DNA of 64,000 bases. Origin: Pachyseris speciosa. Lineage: Eukaryota; Cnidaria; Anthozoa; Scleractinia; Pachyseridae. The DNA lies in the NCBI GenBank assembly GCA_016490735.1, contig JAEMWC010001001.1, forward strand, positions 128,501 to 192,500, in the 5' to 3' direction. How positions within the stretch are numbered: position 1 is the stretch's first letter; every line of letters starts with the position of its first letter. The position numbers and the translations under genes were made by a program. The notes beneath the pieces were generated by a model. That model was not told the origin of the DNA. It saw only the letters and a list, made by a program, of their open reading frames with translations, and ran no database searches. Shown here in pieces: positions 17,406-24,610 of the stretch.

Positions 17406-17684
17406 ATGTCTGTTAAGTTAAACAAAAACAGTGGGATAATAAAAGTCGGCAAATATTACGCGTGCTATAATGAGAAAGAATACTTTGATCCATCAGGACA
17501 GGAGATACCTGCTCAAATGGAGAAAAAGAATTGTTTCAATGAATCAATGAGTATTAGAGATCCGTTATTGAGTAAACAATGGTGTTTGTACTACCTTTTA
17601 GAACGTCAGAAAGGTACTATGATATTAACAATATTATTTGATGATAAAAGATTTAATAGATTTCTGTCTAACATAAAAGTATGA
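17406..17684 (+). CDS. Degenerate protease paralogue lacking catalytic residues (element B), 92 aa
   Basis: It reads like a shortened copy of the upstream protease: KNSGIIKVGKYYACY against the THW segment, EYFDPSG against EYFDSFG, and QWCLYYLLERQKGT, nearly identical to the active copy. But the catalytic His is Tyr (KYY for THW) and CG is replaced by SK, so it cannot be an active cysteine protease. It is absent from element A. It could be a cofactor, an inhibitor or simply a dead duplication that kept its frame. Its stop overlaps the start of the next small ORF by 4 bp. Confidence 0.65.
   Translation: MSVKLNKNSGIIKVGKYYACYNEKEYFDPSGQEIPAQMEKKNCFNESMSIRDPLLSKQWCLYYLLERQKGTMILTILFDDKRFNRFLSNIKV
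17667..17672 (+). promoter_or_regulatory. TCTAAC motif before small ORF 17681
   Basis: TCTAAC with 8 nt to the ATG at 17681; it lies within the coding end of the preceding paralogue. Confidence 0.4.
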
Positions 17685-17836
17685 TAGAATTCGAAATAAT
17701 TGATGATGTTAATATATTTGTTATAATAGTTGTCAACAGATTGATTGGTTTACGAGTTGTAATCAAATGCACTTTGGATAATATAACAGTATTCTATGAC
17801 AAACTTAGTGGAAATGTATGTCGATTTAACCACTAG
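17681..17836 (+). CDS. Small ORF of unknown function (element B), 51 aa
   Basis: Preceded by TCTAAC at element-typical spacing. The peptide starts MIEFEIIDDVNIFVIIVVN, with a short hydrophobic Ile/Val stretch (residues ~11-18). I recognise no family and see no counterpart in element A. It overlaps the next small ORF by 41 bp in another frame. Confidence 0.35.
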   Translation: MIEFEIIDDVNIFVIIVVNRLIGLRVVIKCTLDNITVFYDKLSGNVCRFNH

Positions 17837-17942
17837 ACAAAGAAAGAAGATCAAGAAAGCTAATGAAATTGATAAAATAATTAATATCAGATTGAAAAAA
17901 GAGCAGGTGATAAATTGTGGAAAGCTATTTTATCCAACTTAA
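17796..17942 (+). CDS. Stand-alone paralogue of the pX-like N-terminal module (element B), 48 aa, probably truncated
   Basis: Contains VDLTTRQRKKIKKA followed by IINIRLKKEQ, the same pattern as VRLSNSQKQRLAKAI ... VTLRL at the start of the pX-like protein. The element A counterpart (29463-29731) is longer and contains the following LxGND...LK half as well, so the B copy looks truncated by an early stop. Function unknown; possibly a nucleic-acid-binding basic module. Confidence 0.45.
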   Translation: MTNLVEMYVDLTTRQRKKIKKANEIDKIINIRLKKEQVINCGKLFYPT

Positions 17943-17947
17943 TATAT

Positions 17948-18103
17948 ATGAGATCATATTGTGTTAAACAGAAGAAAGTCACTGAATGTGTGCCAGGAAG
18001 TGAAAGATATCAAAAGACTAAAAATGGTCGAACTGTGATGAAATGTACTTGTGCTGAATGTGGAATCACAAAGACTAAATTTGTTAGAAATCGGGGAAAC
18101 TGA
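17948..18103 (+). CDS. Small zinc-ribbon protein (DUF5679-like), element B, 51 aa; upstream partner of a -1 frameshift
   Basis: Start at ATG 17948, matching the A homologue. Cysteines at YCVKQKK...CTCAECG, with a conserved PGSE....KTKNGR core and KTKF, look like a small zinc ribbon of the DUF5679 kind. Its final codons CGG GGA AAC TGA contain the slippery heptamer GGGAAAC in the correct phase for -1 shifting. A conserved structured block follows, and the -1 frame leads without a stop into the PLA2 gene. The zinc ribbon may therefore be the N-terminal domain of a minor PLA2 fusion product. Confidence 0.65.
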   Translation: MRSYCVKQKKVTECVPGSERYQKTKNGRTVMKCTCAECGITKTKFVRNRGN

Positions 18104-18140
18104 ATAGCCCGTCTGAAGGGGCGGGCATACTAGATTCAGC
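18094..18140 (+). promoter_or_regulatory. Candidate programmed -1 frameshift signal, zinc-ribbon to PLA2 (element B)
   Basis: Slippery heptamer GGGAAAC (18094-18100) sits in X-XXY-YYZ phase of the zinc-ribbon frame, immediately before TGA. The spacer is 6 nt (18101-18106). Stem GCCCG (18107-18111) pairs with CGGGC (18122-18126); with U-G pairs it extends to 8 bp with a 4-nt loop. Loop CTGAA (18113-18117) can pair with TTCAG (18135-18139), giving an H-type pseudoknot. The block 18105-18140 is identical in element A and stops being identical exactly after this second stem. Confidence 0.7.
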
Positions 18141-18147
18141 TGCTGAT

Positions 18148-18885
18148 ATGGCACTAACAGGATTCTTAGAACATGGAGTCCCTTATTTAGCAAAGAAAGG
18201 TGTTGAAATGGGAAGATATTATGCTTCTGAAGCAATGAGAAATCCAAAGCTGCAAAAGAAATTAATTGACAAAGGACTTTCCCTCGCAAAGCCTGCAATC
18301 ACAAAGGTTGGTAAAGAAGGCTTAATGCAATTGAGCACTGCTATTAGACCCAAACGCTCTGACAAGAAAAAAATGTATAAAACAGATATTGCTGGAGTTG
18401 ATTATACACGTGGTGGCTCATTGCTTGGAGATATCATGTATGCAAAACCAGAAGATATACAAAAATGGGTAGCTAAAATCAATAAAATGGGAGGCGCGAT
18501 TGATATCCATAAGGTAATTGGCAAGCTTCCTAAACCAAAAGCAGGTTGGACACCAAGTAAATATAAATATATGGGACCATACAATCCATTGCATGAGCAG
18601 TTGGAATATGATCCAAATACTGGCGAGGTCTTGAAATGGAATGTACAACCTTACAATAAGGTGGATGAAATAGCAGCTTATCATGATATTTGTTATGATA
18701 TGAAAAAAGACAAAGGTGAATGTGATAGAACAATGGTCGAGTCACTAGATCAAATACCATATGGTGAGATGCCAAAATGGGGTCAAACAGCTAGATTCTT
18801 AATCGACAAAAAACAGAAACTTGGTCTCGGTGTTTCAAAAAACGGAAAAAGCCGTCGAGTGAAGAAAACTGGCAAGAAAAACTAG
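18148..18885 (+). CDS. Parvovirus-type phospholipase A2 domain protein (element B), 245 aa
   Basis: N-terminus MALTGFLEHGVPYLAKKG is helical and amphipathic; MYAKPEDIQKW lies in mid-protein. The PLA2 core has the calcium-loop-like YMGPYNPL (141-148) and the catalytic HDICYD (179-184), the signature of viral VP1-type secreted-PLA2 folds. In parvoviruses this domain breaches endosomal membranes after uptake; an entry role here is inferred. The -1 frame is also open upstream of the ATG into the zinc-ribbon gene. Near the C-terminus AAAAAAC (18837-18843) allows a second -1 shift into integrase. Unshifted, the protein ends in a Lys/Arg-rich tail. Confidence 0.82.
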   Translation: MALTGFLEHGVPYLAKKGVEMGRYYASEAMRNPKLQKKLIDKGLSLAKPAITKVGKEGLMQLSTAIRPKRSDKKKMYKTDIAGVDYTRGGSLLGDIMYAKPEDIQKWVAKINKMGGAIDIHKVIGKLPKPKAGWTPSKYKYMGPYNPLHEQLEYDPNTGEVLKWNVQPYNKVDEIAAYHDICYDMKKDKGECDRTMVESLDQIPYGEMPKWGQTARFLIDKKQKLGLGVSKNGKSRRVKKTGKKN

Positions 18886-18930
18886 CTGATGAATTACATG
18901 CACCCATAAAACGAAATTTCACTCGGCGGC
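18837..18930 (+). promoter_or_regulatory. Candidate programmed -1 frameshift signal, PLA2 to integrase (element B)
   Basis: Heptamer AAAAAAC (18837-18843) lies in X-XXY-YYZ phase of the PLA2 frame, with a 7-nt spacer. Stem GCCGTCGAGTGAA (18851-18863) pairs with TTCACTCGGCGGC (18918-18930), 13 bp including one G-U. Element A keeps the stem (30846-30858 with 30911-30923) with different G-U positions. The shifted frame runs without a stop into integrase. Confidence 0.6.
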
Positions 18931-19805
18931 GTGTGATTGTAAATAAAATTGATGAAATATGGGCAAGTGATCTAGTTGAAATGCAACAGTTTAGTAAATG
19001 GAATAAAGGTTATCGATATCTTCTTATGGTTATTGATGTCTTCAGCAAATATGGTTGGATTGTCCCATTGAAGGATAAGAAAGGTGAATCTGTCACTGAA
19101 GCATTCAAATCAATATTCAAGGAAGGTAGAAAACCACAGTATTTATGGGTCGACAAGGGAAAAGAGTTTTACAACAAACACTTGAAGGACTTGCTAGAGA
19201 AACATAGTGTACAGATGTACTCAACTGAGAATGAAGAGAAATCATCAGTAGTTGAAAGATGGAATAGGACAATTAAATCCAAAATGTGGAAGCAGTTCAC
19301 TGTTCAAGGCAATACACAGTATTTAGACATGTTACAAAAATTAGTGAAACAGTATAACAACACAAAACATTCAAGCACAAAGATGACACCCGTTGAAGCA
19401 TCTGATAAGAGGAATGAAGGAACTGTTTACTTCAATTTGTATGGTGATATGGAGCCATTAAAACAAAAACTAAAATTTAAAATAGGTGATAAGGTCCGAA
19501 TATCCAAGTATAAACGGATTGTGTTCGACAAGGGCTATACACCAAATTGGACAGAAGAAGTGTTTACAGTTGATAAAATCCAATACACTAATCCAATAAC
19601 ATACAAACTAAAAGATCACAACGATGAAGAAATTGAAGGGAGTTTTTATGAACCTGAGTTATTAAAAGCCAGACAGGATGTATTCCGTATTGATAAAGTC
19701 ATTCGCAGAGATTACAAGAAGAAACAAGCTTTGGTGAAGTGGAAGGGATATAGTGATGACTTTAACAGTTGGATACCGTTCAAGGATTTAAAGAAAATTA
19801 TCTAA
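18843..19805 (+). CDS. DDE integrase with C-terminal chromodomain (element B); no upstream ATG
   Basis: Retroviral-type integrase of the Maverick class. The frame opens in -1 overlap with the PLA2 gene and continues through ENWQEKLADELHAP, TRRRVIV and the core: D in ASDLVEM, D in LWVDKGKEF, and E in SSVVERWNRT, with about 33 residues between the second D and the E. The C-terminal ~40 residues are a chromodomain (ALVKWKGY...NSWIPF), which may steer insertion to particular chromatin. No ATG precedes the first catalytic Asp (the first in-frame ATG is in LVEM just after it), so translation by frameshift from PLA2 is the simplest reading. Stop TAA lies in the next gene's TCTAAC box. Confidence 0.9.
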   Translation, partial: RKKPSSEENWQEKLADELHAPIKRNFTRRRVIVNKIDEIWASDLVEMQQFSKWNKGYRYLLMVIDVFSKYGWIVPLKDKKGESVTEAFKSIFKEGRKPQYLWVDKGKEFYNKHLKDLLEKHSVQMYSTENEEKSSVVERWNRTIKSKMWKQFTVQGNTQYLDMLQKLVKQYNNTKHSSTKMTPVEASDKRNEGTVYFNLYGDMEPLKQKLKFKIGDKVRISKYKRIVFDKGYTPNWTEEVFTVDKIQYTNPITYKLKDHNDEEIEGSFYEPELLKARQDVFRIDKVIRRDYKKKQALVKWKGYSDDFNSWIPFKDLKKII

Positions 19806-19806
19806 C
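19801..19806 (+). promoter_or_regulatory. TCTAAC start-proximal motif, element B BRO-N gene
   Basis: TCTAAC containing the integrase stop codon, then 10 nt to the ATG at 19817. A comparable box precedes the A homologue at 31804. Confidence 0.5.
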
Positions 19807-19816
19807 ATATATGTAG

Positions 19817-20647
19817 ATGCAAAAATATTCCTACGATAATAAAGAATTAGACGTTTCAATAGATTGTTATCTCGATGATAAAAACGAAATATGGTTCAGA
19901 GGAAGAGATATAGCCAAAATTCTTGACTATAAAAATCCACAAAGAGCAATCAGAAATCATGTTGTATCTGATGATAAAATCTTGATAAACCTCAAAATAA
20001 TCACAAATTCACGGGGACCAAAACGGTCCCTCGTGCTGAGGCCACTGATTCACGGGGGACCAAAACGGTCCCTTCGTGCTGAGACCACTGAAAAAACTTT
20101 CAAATGTTTTTTTATAAATGAATCAGGATTTTATTCACTAATACTGTCCTCTAAAAAACAGGAAGCAGTAAAATTCAAACATTGGGTTACATCAAAAGTA
20201 TTACCATCAATCAGAAAACAGGGATATTACAGACAGTTCAATGACAGAAGTAATAACATGCTGATGATTGGAAGTGAAAATGATCTGCACTGCAAGATTG
20301 TATCATTCATCAGAAAGAAATATGAAGACGCATTAATGATAGCCGGTTTAGGTGAAAATCAAATAAGCTCAAATATGAGAATCAGAAGTTATAACAAAGG
20401 ATATATGTCTGGACAATGCGATTTGATGTTAATGAATCCCACCAGAAAATACAATGCTCTTTGTCTTGAATTCAAAAGTCCCACTGGTGTATACCAAGTG
20501 TCGGAAAAACAAACAAATATGAAGCAAATGTATGAGAAAAACAAGTGCAAATACATTATGAGCAATTGTTTTGAAGATTTAATTTTTGAAATAACCAAAC
20601 ACATGGAAGAAAGCAAATTGTATTTATCACGTATAAGAAAAGACTAA
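19817..20647 (+). CDS. BRO-N domain protein with PD-(D/E)XK nuclease-like C-terminus (element B), 276 aa
   Basis: The N-terminal ~130 residues match the BRO-N/antirepressor pattern: IWFRGRDIAKILDYKNPQRA, FINESGFYSLILSSKKQEA, FKHWVTSKVLPSIRKQGYY. The C-terminal half has GQCDLMLMNP...ALCLEFKSPTG...SEKQ..MKQMY, a D-x(n)-E-x-K layout like VRR-NUC/restriction-type nucleases; this assignment is by motif only. BRO proteins of large DNA viruses bind DNA and affect host or viral gene expression. An in-frame insertion of two palindromic repeats lies at residues ~65-92. The gene converges on the polymerase gene with a 75-bp gap. Confidence 0.7.
   Translation: MQKYSYDNKELDVSIDCYLDDKNEIWFRGRDIAKILDYKNPQRAIRNHVVSDDKILINLKIITNSRGPKRSLVLRPLIHGGPKRSLRAETTEKTFKCFFINESGFYSLILSSKKQEAVKFKHWVTSKVLPSIRKQGYYRQFNDRSNNMLMIGSENDLHCKIVSFIRKKYEDALMIAGLGENQISSNMRIRSYNKGYMSGQCDLMLMNPTRKYNALCLEFKSPTGVYQVSEKQTNMKQMYEKNKCKYIMSNCFEDLIFEITKHMEESKLYLSRIRKD
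20007..20091 (+). repeat. Two in-frame palindromic repeats inside the BRO-N gene
   Basis: Two copies of a ~42-nt unit containing GGGACCAAAACGGTCCC, flanked by CACG...CGTG, separate parts of the BRO-N domain that are adjacent in element A, where only TTCACGATATCGTGCTGAG is present. The unit inserts in frame and keeps the protein open. Confidence 0.7.
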
Positions 20648-20722
20648 CTTTTATCTAACCTATATATGTTAGAGAGGTCAGTATTATACTGTATTTTGCT
20701 ATTTTGGTAGCCAAGAGTATTT
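20648..20722. terminator. Convergent intergenic region with short inverted repeat
   Basis: Lies between the stops of the BRO-N and polymerase genes. It contains TAGCCA...TGGCTA, also seen at the same place in element A (about 32652-32683). AATAAA overlaps the polymerase stop codon on its coding strand. Probably the shared 3'-end region of the two converging transcripts. Confidence 0.35.
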
Positions 20723-23700
20723 TTATTCCTGGCTATTTATTTTGTGATGGCCATAAGCATAACTGTTGATTCCGTCTTTTGATAAATATCTTTTGTCATC
20801 GAAGCAGCTGAGTGATACTTTGTTGATTTCATAGCTTCCTAATTGATGGTTTTCACTTCTGATTGTTTTCATTTTATGATACATTTGTTTGTCATTGAAT
20901 AGAGTGTCTTTATAATTTTCATGCTTGATTTCATTTTTGATTGTGTTCTTTTTGATTCCTTTTGCTGTTTTTCCTCCTTTCTGATCATCTTTAATATAGC
21001 TATACATCTTTGATCTCAGCCCTACGAATTCACATATTGGGACTCCAGCAGCCTCATCTTTCATCTTACCAATCACTTTCTTATTGGTCTTATCGGAGAA
21101 TGGCGAGCTTTCAGGATAGTCACTGTTATCGAATTTATCTTTATCATTCCAGAAATCCCTATAGACATCTTCTGCTTCAATTTCATATGTCAAACTGTCC
21201 GTGTCAGTGAAGAGCAGCTTAGCCTTATTACCGTACTTTTGTTTAATGTAGTTGTAATGGAAATCGTACATAAGTGTCTTACTGAGATCAAGAATACACA
21301 TTCCTACATATGCCGGCCTGTTTAGAGTTAGTGTTTCTTTTATCTTATGCACTGCTACCAGATTTTCATTGAATATCTTACTGCTAACATAAGTTGGTTT
21401 ACTGGCTAATTTCAATAGCTTCTTCTCATCAGTCACCAATCTGACATCTACTCTCTTTCTGAGATTTTCCATAGTTTTGCCGAATACTGAGTTATTCATC
21501 AACTTGAAGAAATCTTTCTCAAAAGCATTCTTGGCATTAGTTCTTTTCTGTGTATTGAAATCAATGTACTGTCTCAGCCAAGGTGATTGTTTGAACTCTA
21601 GCACTCTGTGGATTTTTGTTACCTTTAAACCTAAGTCTGTGTATAATTGGAGGTTCCTGTAATGCAGAACATACTTCTCTTTGTTGCTTAATGTTGGCAT
21701 CAGTTTATGTACCAAACCAGTCGATATATTGTATTTCTCTGCTATGTCTTTACAGTAATCTGAAAGCATGTCTCCAGTTACTTTCACCTTCTCTGGTCCA
21801 AGCGGGTAATCATTATGCAGATCATGCAACTCCTGGGGGTATTCCAGATCAACTTCCAGAATCAAACCCTTATTGCTGTCTTCTTTGTATTTAGCCAGGT
21901 TGAGATTATTTATTTTATTCTCAGTCATCCATCTGAATCCGCCTGTTGGAAGGTATTGACTCATTGCCCAACCGTATAGATTATTAGCATCAAGATACAT
22001 AATGTACTTTGAGGGCGCCTTCTCATCATACTTCTTCATGTATTTATTATTAGCTTTACCGTAACGATTGGCAATATAACTGATACCACCTCGCATACCC
22101 TTTTCAATGAACTGGAACATATCAATGTCAGTCATCAATTCCAGTTTGATATCAGTCATCTTTAACATCGCATCCCATGATAAACCAGGAGATGTGAAAT
22201 AGTGACACGGATCCAGTTTGTAGTACTCAAGACATGTTCTTCTGAAGTTCTCAAATACATCAGCCAACAGGAGTACATCTGTTTTAAGGTACAGATCATG
22301 ATACTCACCCATGTTGTTTAAGGAGAATGCTTTCCAAACAGTCTGAGCATGTGTATAGTCTTCATCTGATATATGCGTATCACTCAGTATGCTATAGAAT
22401 TCTTCTTTTGAGGGCAGCTTCTGATTGAATTTATCAAAACTGTCCATGTAGTCGTATGGATAAACACCTTTCTGTGCTATCAGATTAAGATCCTTTCCCT
22501 TGAAGTCTTGTGAGGTGAATTTTAAGGCTTCTTTTGGTAGATTGCCTACAAGTTTTTCCAAACCGGAGCTCATGAACTGGAAACTATCAAGAAAGGTCAA
22601 GTGATTGCCAAGCATGAAAGCCATATACTTCTCCATGTTATTTGGGATAGCATTGATGTTCATTTGGCAGACTTCACCTTTTTTATTTTTGAATGTGTGT
22701 TTCTTGACAATAGCTCCAATCTCCTGCATAATAAAATGACTGTCATAACCTCTTAGATTGTGAAATATAACAGGTATCTTCACTTCTTCTGGATTGACTC
22801 TAAGTTTCAGGTTACATTCTTGATGAGCTGATCCTCTATACTGGCCAGTAATGTGACAGTGATCTCGTACTCTGATATCCTTTTCAGTGTATTTTTTATC
22901 ACAAATGTGACATTCTTTGGCTTTTTGGAATTTCTCTTCATCATCCTCAGTCATTTTCAATGGTTTGTTTAATTCTTTTACAATCTTCTTGCAATATTTA
23001 ACTTCCTCTAACATAGCTTCCATGAATTTGTATACAGCCTTTTCACCCCTGTATATTTGTATTGGCTTGCTGTATTTATCATCATAACAACAAACAACCT
23101 TGTAACCATATCCACAATCAGTATGCTTCTGATAGGCTTCAGTATATGATTTATCATTGTTGGGTTGACAACCGTGTATTTTCTCAGTTATAGCCTCAAA
23201 ATCAGCATAGATCACAAATGGTACTTGCTGTTGTTTATGGAAGTTGATGAATTTTAGAATATTATTGTCTTTGTTTGGAATCTTTATTGCTTGTGTGCCA
23301 TTAACCAGTATGCAGTTGTCCACATGATCATTCAAGACTCTTTCTGAGCTGAAACATTGTAGACAGTGCATGCAAAAGTGTTTTCTTTCTTTGTGCTTTG
23401 TTTGATTATACATGAACCTTTTGAAATCTTTGATTAAAACGTAGTGTTTGTTTTCATTTTCTGTAATCAATAGAAGATTCAAACAGTCTTCATACTTTTC
23501 TTTTGAAACATAAATTGGATATGGTTGTTTGTTTTCATAACCAAATACATTGATGTTGATCTCATTTTGTTTTTCTATCTTGTTGTACTGTTTAGTTGTG
23601 ACGGGGAATTCAACGCCAGAATAATCTAACGTATTAATATGTTGTCTATCAGATTTTTTTATTCTCTGAGGGTCTTTATCTTGTGGATTCAAATGTCTGA

Positions 23701-24610
23701 TGTGACACCATCTGAAGCATTCATTGTCTTTATTCTTCATGTTAATCAATCCCTTCATTTTATTCATTAATTCTGGGGGTAGTTTGATATATGATGAGCC
23801 TTTCATTGGCTGATATATTACAACATTTAGAAAATGCTTGTCGACTGATTCCACAACCCAGCCAGATCCTTCTGAAATCCAAACTGCAATCTTATTTAAT
23901 ATATTTTGTTTTGACGCTTGAAGTGATTCACTGATCTGGAGATTATTTATAATTGTTTGAGGTGGACTGTTGAAAAAGGCTGTTTTATGTATTATTTCAC
24001 CATCAGACATTTTTCTGAATGTTACCTTTAGTGTTTCAACGAATTTCAGTCCTTTCATTGATTTTAGTAAACTTACAAGACGGTACGCTACAGCCTTTCT
24101 TGTGTTTTGCAGTTGTAATAGCGGGTCTTTGTAATTTTTGATATCTATTTGAAATGATTTGGTGTATCCTTTGAGAGCTTTATCTGTTTGCTCTATCTTA
24201 GTCCTTGGTTCTGGTATTGGGGCTAGTTTTTTAGTTCTTGGTGCTGGTACTGGTCTATCTCTAAATTGTGGTGGTGGAAGAATTATGTTGTCTTCATAAT
24301 CTTTAACCATCTGCTTCACACTCTTGCGAGGTGCTGGAATTGGCTCCTGCTTTTTGATGTTATCAGCGAGACTAACTAATTGCCTCATCTCACCAACATC
24401 CATACGGCCTAATCTTTTCAATAATTCTTTGAAAATACTATTTCTATTTTCCATGTCTATACTATTAAGATATATAATTTTTTGACTCGGATCATTTACC
24501 ATCTGGCTACCTGATCCGATATTTTTCTGACTCAGGCCATTTACCATCTGGCTACCTGACCTGATTTGAGAGGGCTTTTCCAAGGCCCGGAGATTTCTTT
24601 CTTTCGTCAT
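20723..24610 (-). CDS. Protein-primed family B DNA polymerase (element B), 1295 aa
   Basis: Start inside the TIR, sharing 40 residues with the VLTF-3-like protein. Order: proline-rich linker with PIPAPR, PVPAPR, PIPEPR (~90-136); Maverick-specific N-terminal region; C2H2-like CMHCLQCF...H...C (~413-433); exonuclease ExoI YADFEA (~468-473); a CHIC...DHCHITG...H..C endonuclease-VII-like zinc module (~567-599); ExoII HNLRGYDSHF (~617-626); ExoIII YHDLYLKTDVLLLAD (~770-784); polymerase motif A DANNLYG (~874), motif B NNSVFGKTMEN (~1039), motif C TDTDS (~1135); RSKMYSY (~1199). It replicates linear DNA from the TIR tips using a protein primer. Full length and intact. Confidence 0.97.
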   Translation of the reverse strand: MTKERNLRALEKPSQIRSGSQMVNGLSQKNIGSGSQMVNDPSQKIIYLNSIDMENRNSIFKELLKRLGRMDVGEMRQLVSLADNIKKQEPIPAPRKSVKQMVKDYEDNIILPPPQFRDRPVPAPRTKKLAPIPEPRTKIEQTDKALKGYTKSFQIDIKNYKDPLLQLQNTRKAVAYRLVSLLKSMKGLKFVETLKVTFRKMSDGEIIHKTAFFNSPPQTIINNLQISESLQASKQNILNKIAVWISEGSGWVVESVDKHFLNVVIYQPMKGSSYIKLPPELMNKMKGLINMKNKDNECFRWCHIRHLNPQDKDPQRIKKSDRQHINTLDYSGVEFPVTTKQYNKIEKQNEININVFGYENKQPYPIYVSKEKYEDCLNLLLITENENKHYVLIKDFKRFMYNQTKHKERKHFCMHCLQCFSSERVLNDHVDNCILVNGTQAIKIPNKDNNILKFINFHKQQQVPFVIYADFEAITEKIHGCQPNNDKSYTEAYQKHTDCGYGYKVVCCYDDKYSKPIQIYRGEKAVYKFMEAMLEEVKYCKKIVKELNKPLKMTEDDEEKFQKAKECHICDKKYTEKDIRVRDHCHITGQYRGSAHQECNLKLRVNPEEVKIPVIFHNLRGYDSHFIMQEIGAIVKKHTFKNKKGEVCQMNINAIPNNMEKYMAFMLGNHLTFLDSFQFMSSGLEKLVGNLPKEALKFTSQDFKGKDLNLIAQKGVYPYDYMDSFDKFNQKLPSKEEFYSILSDTHISDEDYTHAQTVWKAFSLNNMGEYHDLYLKTDVLLLADVFENFRRTCLEYYKLDPCHYFTSPGLSWDAMLKMTDIKLELMTDIDMFQFIEKGMRGGISYIANRYGKANNKYMKKYDEKAPSKYIMYLDANNLYGWAMSQYLPTGGFRWMTENKINNLNLAKYKEDSNKGLILEVDLEYPQELHDLHNDYPLGPEKVKVTGDMLSDYCKDIAEKYNISTGLVHKLMPTLSNKEKYVLHYRNLQLYTDLGLKVTKIHRVLEFKQSPWLRQYIDFNTQKRTNAKNAFEKDFFKLMNNSVFGKTMENLRKRVDVRLVTDEKKLLKLASKPTYVSSKIFNENLVAVHKIKETLTLNRPAYVGMCILDLSKTLMYDFHYNYIKQKYGNKAKLLFTDTDSLTYEIEAEDVYRDFWNDKDKFDNSDYPESSPFSDKTNKKVIGKMKDEAAGVPICEFVGLRSKMYSYIKDDQKGGKTAKGIKKNTIKNEIKHENYKDTLFNDKQMYHKMKTIRSENHQLGSYEINKVSLSCFDDKRYLSKDGINSYAYGHHKINSQE

